From Saururus chinensis (lineage: Eukaryota > Streptophyta > Magnoliopsida > Piperales > Saururaceae), in the NCBI GenBank assembly GCA_035235625.1, contig CP141143.1, positions 41,525,178-41,589,177 on the forward strand: 64,000 nucleotides of DNA, read 5' to 3'. Below, in pieces: positions 56,720 through 64,000 of this stretch. The position numbers and the translations under genes are program-made. The notes beneath the pieces are model-generated. The model was not told the origin of the DNA. It worked only from the letters and a program-made list of their open reading frames with translations, and ran no database searches. Each line of letters begins with the position of its first letter. Position 1 is the stretch's first letter.

Positions 56720-59700
56720 TTAAATTATCAAATTTCATACAATGATTATAAGATTTGTATGGTCATTAGAATTTAATTATCTTTATAAAATGTGTGGATT
56801 ATTTGGTAGCCGTACTTGCCGGAGGTTTCGGAAGAGTTACCTCCTCTATGTACTGGGTCGAGATGTGTGGCTCTTGCGAATAGAAGAAGAGAGGAAGGAG
56901 CAGCCTCTTGGTCCCCTGGCTTCCTCCTCTAGGCCTCATCTTGATTGTGGATAGAAGGGAAGGCCAGTGTGGGAGGAGGGGCCGGCCTCCTTCCCTCGGC
57001 CTCCTTCCCACGAATAGCCATGATTATAATTGTTTGATGATTAATCGTAATTATTTTAGTTTAAAATCATAGTTTTTATGTAATTCTATTTGACAGATCG
57101 ATCACCCATATTGGGTGATTGATCACCAAAAGTTAATCTGATTGACATAGTTTAGCCAATCGATCACCTACACAATAGGTTAATTTTTTTTCTTTTTGAA
57201 CCTCCAATTGATTGGTCTAGTGATTCAATCAATATGCACTCCTATGAATGGCTTATGTGCATATTCTTAAGTTCTATCTTCATGCTTTTGATATTCATTT
57301 ACATGTAACTAGTCAAGTATTATTGGATAATATTAAGGTTACTTATGCACACATGCATATAATGTAATTCTTTGGAATTCATGCTACATGTATCATGTTC
57401 TATCCTCATATAATCATGATTGCAAATTCATGTTTACCAATGATTAACTGTGAATTGTGTTTCACTATGAGTAGACGTATCGTTCCAAAGTGTTCTTGAT
57501 TAGCCGCATCAGATTGTGAATGAATTAATTTTCTGCTTGAAAGGCATGGTTTTCTGTCCAAAAAGGTTGGGTTTGTCTTTTCAAAGGGCGAGTTTTTCCT
57601 CCCAAATGAGAATAATTAGATTATTGATATGCTATTGAGTCATTTTAGTTATGCTTTGGGATTTGGTCATGTCCGTATGTGCCGGCTTGACCAGGGAATT
57701 TTGGTACTTCCAGTATTTGGAAAGCCAAGTAACAGGTAAGGCAACAAGCATTAGGTAATATGTTACAATTTCTTTTGTTACTTTGGTTTTACCCTATTGT
57801 GATGTACCTTCTTGAATTCTTGATATTATTTACACCAGATTGTTGTGTAAGGTTTTTAAGATGCAATTTATGAGTCATGATTCTACTATCTTGTGTAAGG
57901 ATTTGATATTCCTTTTGAAGAAGTGCTTTATGGTAAGGTAAACTAGTTATGTTTCAAAACCATATTGGGCGATGCTCACTCTTGTATCTTTTGGGAATTG
58001 TTCAGGATCCCTTGTGAGACTAGAGTAAAATCCCATAACTACCCTCAATTCATTAACCAAGGTAAGTTTCTATGTTAGTGCCCTAGCTCATTCCATAAAC
58101 CAATCATAGACTCCTTGTAGGTAGTTTAGTCTTTATCTTGATGAGGTATTTTTCCTCCAATCTAAAGCCACCAAAACATATCTGATTAATTTTTATCATT
58201 CTCATCTTTGTAATAAGTTACTAATACATCAAAATCAAAAACATGCATAAGAGTAATTAACATAAATAGTATGAACTCACACGCCCTAATGGATAACACT
58301 ATCAGGGCTGAAGCCCAGTAATGATAAGTGGATGACCATTGCACTCATTTCTAGGGCTAGGGCTAGCCAATTCTAGTCTATGAATGTGAATAACTCCTAC
58401 ATACCAACAACTTGTATCAACTACCCAGTAGTTCGAAGTACTGTGTTGAATCAACATGTATTACATTACTTTAAGTCCAAGGAACGAGGGTTCTTCTCTT
58501 TTTCTCCATGACACTGTTAATTGTAAAGGTCTTCTTGTCACCTACTGGTGTCACACCTTCTATTTAAAGATATTTATTATTATTATTATTATAGGGTGCC
58601 TAATTCTCTTTTAGATAGGGTATCTATTGCATTGAAAATAGGGTAGATGACCCTAAGGGCATTGAGATAATTCTCCAACATGGGGTACATAATTTTTATG
58701 GCATTTCATGGGGTCATAAAGCCATCAAAATGACCTTGGTTCATTTAATGGTTAACCCTTAACTGTAGGGGTAAATTGGTCAATTACCCATTTACTAGGA
58801 TTTTTCCCGACATGTGAATTGATTTATACTTAGAGTACACCCTCACCTCTAACTGGTGTTTTTCTCAAATTTTAACTTTCACTCGTAGACCCTTGAACAG
58901 GAGCCTATGTCAGTTAATTGAACTTGGTCATGACACTCATTCCCCTCTCACAGTATATTCGTAATTTTGATGAAGTTTTTGGATATTTTGGTCAATTTCC
59001 TTATGGGAGGACCTCCGTTCCCCAGTTTCTATGGGGAACAAAGGACATCTTGGCCTGCAAGAAATTCTACTAATTGGCTCCAGAAAATGCTTGATTGACT
59101 TGCCATGGCTAGTCATAGTCTATGGCAGAGCCTAACTAAGCTATCCCCATGACAAAATGCCACCGCCAAAGGCTGAGAATGCCTCCAAAGGCCATTGGGT
59201 GGTGTTGATGAAGCCTTTGCCGCTTTGCCAATCCCCTAACATGGAATTTCTCTCCCTAGTCTCGCAGGCCATCTCTGTTACATAGCACTACTAGTGATGG
59301 GCCAGCGTTAGAACTCCTTAAAAGTGCTCTTCCAGCCATATCCCCTTCGAAGCCGATCATGGACAACCCTGGTTACTATTGGAAACCCAAAATCCACAGC
59401 CCTTCATCAGCTACTCATATGCATACATGATACACCACAACAAGAGAAGCGTTCCACTGCTTAATTGTCAGCGTACGATTGCTAGAGGTGTATGAAGAAG
59501 GGGCCACTACTAACTATAGATGACAATAGCCCACCACAACTGAAGAAGAATAGGGATGAAGAAGGGTTTGCAATCACCGCACCCGTCGCTGGATCGCCAT
59601 GCACATCCAGTCCAGAATAAGCCATCTTCGCAAACAAATTGGCTGGAAAAGGAGGGGGGTTTAGCAGCCACTATGCCCCTATGCTAGCCTACCAACCACG

Positions 59701-60500
59701 TTGCTATTCATTGTGCTGCCTACACCCTCTTTAATACAAAACCCTATTTAAACTAATATAAAATTATGATTTTTCACATAAGTAAAATAATATTACATCT
59801 AATCCAACCTCTCCATCCACTTGTCTTCTTGCTTGCTCCTCCCCACCTCCATCGTAGGTTACATTCGCTGGAAAAATCTCTAGTCATAAGAAAATTCCCC
59901 ACCCGACAACCCACTCTATCAAGCCCCCAAAAGCTCCTCTTCTAAAGAAACCCTACATGGCCTCTGATAATCATGGGGATTATGGCTTTAAATCCCCTAA
60001 CAAATTGGGCCATTTTATTTACTAATATTTGTCACTTCAATTAACTAGGCCCACAAAGCATATTAAAGGGCCCAATTGCACATCTGATTTTGATAAATGG
60101 GCAATGGGCTTTCTGCGACATGTTCAAGTTTGAACATTCATATATATTGCTCATCCAAACTCCGATTCATGTATTCTTGGTAATATTTCGAAGCTCTTTA
60201 TGTTTATTTCTAATGTTCTTATACCAAAATTCCATCTAGTCATGAAGGTATTATACCAATAATGTAGAGGCATTAAGCATACCATTTTCCAATTGGCAAC
60301 CTTCAAAAAATTTAGAAAATTCCTAAATGTTATAGCTCAATTACCTTATAACTTCACAATTTTTAGCAATATTATATGTGTAAAATTTTCACAAGTCAAT
60401 TGTGTTGGTCATGATTCTCATGCTATTTATTGTAAAAGAAGACCAAAACCAAATAAAAAACTGAAACCCCAACACAAAATAAAAGCAAGCATGTTGTGTC
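56720..60500. other. Anonymous intergenic DNA
   Basis: No gene recognised. A near-perfect 29-base palindrome lies at 57096-57124. A TTA run lies near 58578-58597. Small open frames (for example 56742-56954) have no conserved content. Confidence 0.5.
57096..57124. repeat. 29-base imperfect palindrome
   Basis: GATCGATCACCCA, TAT, then TGGGTGATTGATC: the arms pair with one mismatch. Related GATCACC and GATTGATC words follow to 57230. Confidence 0.8.
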
Positions 60501-60509
60501 CTAATAATT

Positions 60510-61240
60510 TTTTTGAACAAAAACAAAGGAATTAGGTTTCTTAAGGAATTCCTCTGGGCAAGAGATCCCTATAACTTTCTTTAGGTTGATGAACCTATTG
60601 GATTCCATGGGCTTTGTAAAGGAATCAGCCAATTGAAACTCTATTGAAATATGTTTTGAGTTCACAATTTTATGCTCAACCAAATCTCAGATAAAGTTGT
60701 CTAATATCAATGTTCTTAGTGCAAAAATATTGAATAGGATTATGAATTTTTTTTATGAAACTTAGATTATCACAATACAAAGTCATCATCCCTGGTGTAT
60801 TCCATAATCTACCAACATGTGTTTCATCCACATTAATGACTATTGCCAGTTCTTGCCGCAATATATTTAAGTTTAGTAGTATATAATAAAACACAAATTT
60901 ATTATTTGATATGACTGGACATTAGACAATTTCTTATGTAAAAATTGCCGCCAGATGTGGCTTTTTTATAATCTACATTGTATGCCCAATCAACATATAG
61001 AAGGAGTATTAAATAGGTACTATAAACCATATCCTATAGAGCTAGTCACATGTTTAATCATTCTTTTCACACTAATCAAGTGGGAATGTTTAGGACAAGC
61101 CTTATATCTTGCATATACTCCTACACTAAGAGATATGTTTGTGTGACTAAAAGTTAAATACAAAAGACTACCTATCATGCTTCTCTTGTAAAGAGTTTGG
61201 TCAATGTGACGTAAGTTTTGATATATACTCGTAAGCACAT
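60510..61240 (-). pseudogene. Ty1/copia RT-RNase H fragment
   Basis: Minus frames read YKRSMIGSLLYLTFSHTNIS then VGVYARYKACPKHSHLISVK (61020-61238), LYCDNLSFIKKIHNPIQYF and KNIDIRQLYLRFG (60676-60894), and ISIEFQLADSFTKPMESNRF (60501-60683). This is the end of copia RT plus RNase H, with the LYCDN and ADxFTK motifs. The three pieces overlap in separate frames, so it is broken. No LTR is identified. Confidence 0.88.
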
Positions 61241-61734
61241 GAATGAAGAGAAGAAAAATGGGTAAACAACATCAATGCCACGGAGATTATTTCAATTCAA
61301 CTAAATCTAAAATATCACTTAAGTAATTAAAGAAAAGATATTTATTTCAATTAACTAAAGTGACTAAAGGCTTATTGAAAAGGCCTTGTAAAATTGCACA
61401 TAGGCATCAAATCCATCCTAACCAAATCACTTTTATTTCTACTCAAGTTCTTAATAGTCTTGTGTTCCTCTTAGACACACTCATAAAAATTTGCACATAC
61501 TCCTCTCAGACATATACGGCTAGGACAATTAAAACAAATTGAAAAACCTACCTCTCTAGAGCATATTTTCAAATAAAAATTTAAAGTTATTTAAAAAAAG
61601 CACCTCAGAGTGCACTCGTTTTTCTTGAACACAAGCATTTGTTGTGTTCTACCACTATAGCTTACCAGTCAGCGTCAGTAGGCCTTGAAGGCACATAGAT
61701 CTTGATTATTTATAGCTGTTGAATTTTATTTATG
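61241..61734. other. DNA between copia and gypsy remnants
   Basis: AT-rich, no recognised feature. Confidence 0.4.
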
Positions 61735-62055
61735 CTCAGTAGGAATCATGGATGTAATTGGGGATGATTTGGTAATGGGCAGGGTCATGGGCCTTTTGAT
61801 GGCAGGCTAGCCAGCCAATTTGGTGGTATGTGCCATACCCTGCCTGTAGGGGGTAGTATTTGTACTTGGTACAAGGCCTTCTTACTCATTAATGAATCAA
61901 GATAATTATCTTCTTCTTCTACCTCTTCTTCTTCTTCTTCCTTTCTTCTCCCAATTTAGCCGAGGTATTGTGTGTTCCTTATTGGAACACATCATTAGTA
62001 TCAAAGCCTCGCCATAATCCATAGCTAGGGGCAAGCAGCTTGTCGCTGCTCAGGT

Positions 62056-62143
62056 GAGTGAGGGTGAGAACTCTATGGAAACCATGGATGAATGTCTATG
62101 AGTGAGGGTGAGAACTCTATGGAAGCCATGGATGAATATCTAC
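62056..62143. repeat. 44-base tandem duplication
   Basis: GAGTGAGGGTGAGAACTCTA begins at 62056 and again at 62100; both units run through CATGGATGAAT. They lie between the primer-binding site and protease. Confidence 0.9.
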
Positions 62144-62159
62144 GCCTTCTCAGGTTCCT

Positions 62160-62540
62160 TTAACCCACGAGCTATGTGGGTGCATTGGAATTTCAAGCGT
62201 CAACTAGTAATTGTTCTTATTGACAGTGGGTCAACCTACAACTTCATCAATGACCACGTCAAACAAAATTTGGGTTGCTAGGTCATGCATTCTACCCCCT
62301 TCAATGTTCAGATTGGGGATGGGATACATCTTGTGTAGTGTCGGCATTTGTTCGTGAGCAACACTTTCTATTCACGGTCACACCCTTGTGATGAACCTCT
62401 CTATCTACAACCAACGAAGGGTGCCAATGTAGATCTGGGCATCCAATGGCTTCAAGAATTGGTTGATATAGTATGGAACTTCAAGAGGATGACTATGGAT
62501 TTCGAGTCAAAGGGGCAGCGCATTCAGCTTCATGGGTTAT
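62160..62540 (+). pseudogene. Retropepsin-like protease (gypsy)
   Basis: Frames read VLIDSGSTYNFINDHVKQNL, the catalytic D-S-G motif, then FNVQIGDG, and later VDLGIQWLQELVDIVWNFKR with MTMDFESKGQRIQLHGL, the usual retropepsin-like order in plant gypsy elements. Stop codons interrupt it (near 62280 and 62335). Confidence 0.8.
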
Positions 62541-63650
62541 AGCCGAGCACACATAGAACACCCAGGCCGTAAGCTCCTTATTTAGATATGCACCGAATGG
62601 GTTTTACTTGCAGCAGCAAGCAGCCACGACTCGTACAATTTCCCATGTCATCTAATTTTCTCTCTCTCCAAGATGAAAATGAGAGCATCTTTTAAGAGCT
62701 CCACTCTCTGACTCTAGTCTTCTGTCATGACCATTGTGTCCCAATTTTTCTGGCGAAACCACAAGCCAACATGAGGACTTACTAGTATCCTCACATCCAG
62801 AAGACAAAGATTGGGAGGCTGGTGACTAAGATCCTCTCATGATTCACTCAGTCAAGCACCAACTCAAACTCCTCACCGGTTCTCCTTGTTTGGAAGGATG
62901 GATCATGGTATACTTGTGTCAATTATTGTGCCCCTAGCGCTATCACTTTAACATCCCTGATTTTTCTGCTATTTTTTTTCATTTTCTTTGCAATGTTCTG
63001 CTATTTTATGCCATTTAGTGGTTTGTTTATTATAACAACTCATTTTGGTAGTGGAATGACTCCTGTAAACCTTTTGTAGAAGATATGGTTATCACCAATT
63101 GTTTGGATGAGGTGAGCATCAGATTCTCCAATTTGAATTTATTTGACACTATGTAGATAACTTTAACTTAGTCAGAGAAGGGCCGTAGACAGTGTAAGGC
63201 GGATAAAAGAAACACACTAATTGAAGGTGAATTGGTCTTGAGTTTGAGGTTGACTATTTGGCATTTTTATATGTCTTCCCGGTGTAGAGAGTTATTTGGT
63301 TCTGAATGAGAGGGAAGTTAAAACCTCGAGGAGTAGATCATTGTGAGATTGTCGAGCGGATTGGACAGCTAACCATGGAGTTACCCTGCAACCTCAACTC
63401 ACCAAAGTGGGTGATGATCATTTCCTTATTCAATGAGACACTCCGAGGAAGCTTCATCTTGGCTTAATAATTGAGGAGCACTTAGATTAGATCTTGGCAA
63501 TCAAAAGGAGGTTTAGAAGACTTGGATTATTCTTGTGGTAGAGATTTTGACGCGATGCAATTTCTCCAGTAATGGCAATGTGGCATGTTCTTGTGGATTC
63601 GAGAGAGTTATATCCCGTAATGGCGAATGTAAGATCCCTAATTTTTTTTT

Positions 63651-63936
63651 GCGAATTTATGCATTTTTCAGCTATTTGTTTTTGTAATTTGTTTTGCAAT
63701 GTTTTGCTATTTTCTTCTTGTATTTTTTATGAAGAAATATGACGCTTTGTCGTATCCATATTTGTAATTGATCTTGATATTCATAACCATAAGAGTCGGG
63801 AGTGGTGTTTTGTTGCAGGTTATCGGCTTCGATGCGCCATAGAAACTTCCAACGCAAAAACAGGAGAGAATAGAAAGTGGCACAAAGCAAAATAGAAAGG
63901 AAGGGGAAAAAAAGAAAGAAAAAAAAGTGAACAGGT
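63651..63936. other. Right-edge sequence upstream of a possible gene
   Basis: T-rich then purine-rich (63840-63930, many A and G). Minus-strand open frames here are low-complexity (repeated Phe, Ser) and are probably chance. Confidence 0.4.
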
Positions 63937-64000
63937 ATGGCGCGGAGGGAAGCATCCGCCCCGTTAACTGTGAAGCTAGAGGCGGAGCAGCTGCAAGCTT
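63937..64000 (+). CDS. Possible first codons of a gene cut by the window edge
   Basis: ATG at 63937 opens a frame that stays open to the last base and reads MARREASAPLTVKLEAEQLQ. It is much richer in GC than the DNA before it and is preceded by an A/G-rich leader-like stretch. No family is recognised from about 21 codons, and the minus strand is also open here, so this could be chance. Confidence 0.3.
   Translation, partial: MARREASAPLTVKLEAEQLQA

Larger units (their letters stand above)
61735..63650 (+). mobile_element. Ty3/gypsy remnant: LTR end, protease, part of RT, integrase end
   Basis: An LTR end is followed by TTAGTATCAAAGCC (61995-62008), a Met-tRNA-type primer-binding site, so the LTR (start about 61735) ends at 61994. 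Protease (62160-62540) shows LIDSGSTYNFI, RT begins near 62790 (SPVLLVWKDGSWYTCVNY), and a part resembling the integrase end follows at 63300-63600 in broken frames. gag and most of RT, RNase H and integrase are missing. A 44-base tandem duplication lies at 62056-62143. Confidence 0.65.

Noticed and set aside
1-64000. tRNA, rRNA, CRISPR or bacterial operon features
   Set aside because: No cloverleaf or rRNA core sequence was noticed, and the spliced gene and plant transposons exclude a bacterial source. A tRNA scan was not possible here.

Overview
The window is nuclear DNA of a flowering plant. The evidence is one spliced plant gene with short conserved exons and long introns, many degenerate plant transposable elements (Ty3/gypsy, Ty1/copia, LINE, Mutator-like and small inverted-repeat elements), and a piece of plastid DNA. 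I cannot name the species or decide the clade.

The one clear host gene lies on the + strand and fills 3430-44872. It is the 3' part, 19 exons, of the FRIENDLY/clustered-mitochondria (CLU) gene; the first third of the protein is to the left of the window. The exons add up to about 2.96 kb and encode roughly 984 residues plus the stop, spread over 41 kb. All joins keep frame. Most introns are GT-AG, but two consecutive ones, inside the TPR region, use GC-AG. No stop or frameshift is seen, so the gene looks functional.

The long introns are a graveyard of mobile DNA. The 11.1-kb intron 4236-15330 holds a plastid ndhD fragment, a 20-base inverted repeat, a pair of degenerate LTRs and a 2.2-kb LTR element (12110-14327) whose interior carries a piece of importin-5 coding sequence. 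The next long intron holds a minus-strand gypsy remnant (16440-19530). Intron 20945-24463 holds a decayed copy of the end of the preceding exon, a minisatellite and a 189-base tandem duplication. Intron 24859-34292 holds a Stowaway-like element, a gypsy element with matching 5-bp target duplications and a LINE nested in it (26109-29820), and a second deleted copy of the minus-strand gypsy family (30680-34040). A hairpin-forming MITE sits just before the last exon.

To the left (1-2687) lies a minus-strand gypsy element with its LTR, probably in the intron before the first visible exon. To the right of the gene, 44873-48240 is 3' sequence and intergenic DNA. Then follow a broken Mutator-like transposase (48240-50715), a plant mobile domain (PMD) coding region split by about 4.7 kb of gypsy DNA (50940-51230 and 55960-56712), anonymous intergenic DNA (56720-60500), a minus-strand copia fragment (60510-61240) and a deleted plus-strand gypsy (about 61735-63650). 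A short open frame at the right edge could be the first codons of another gene.

The most interesting items are the LTR element that captured importin-5 sequence, the paired GC-AG introns, the PMD gene linked to a Mutator-like transposase and broken by gypsy DNA, and the decayed duplicate exon end. I see no convincing new biological system.
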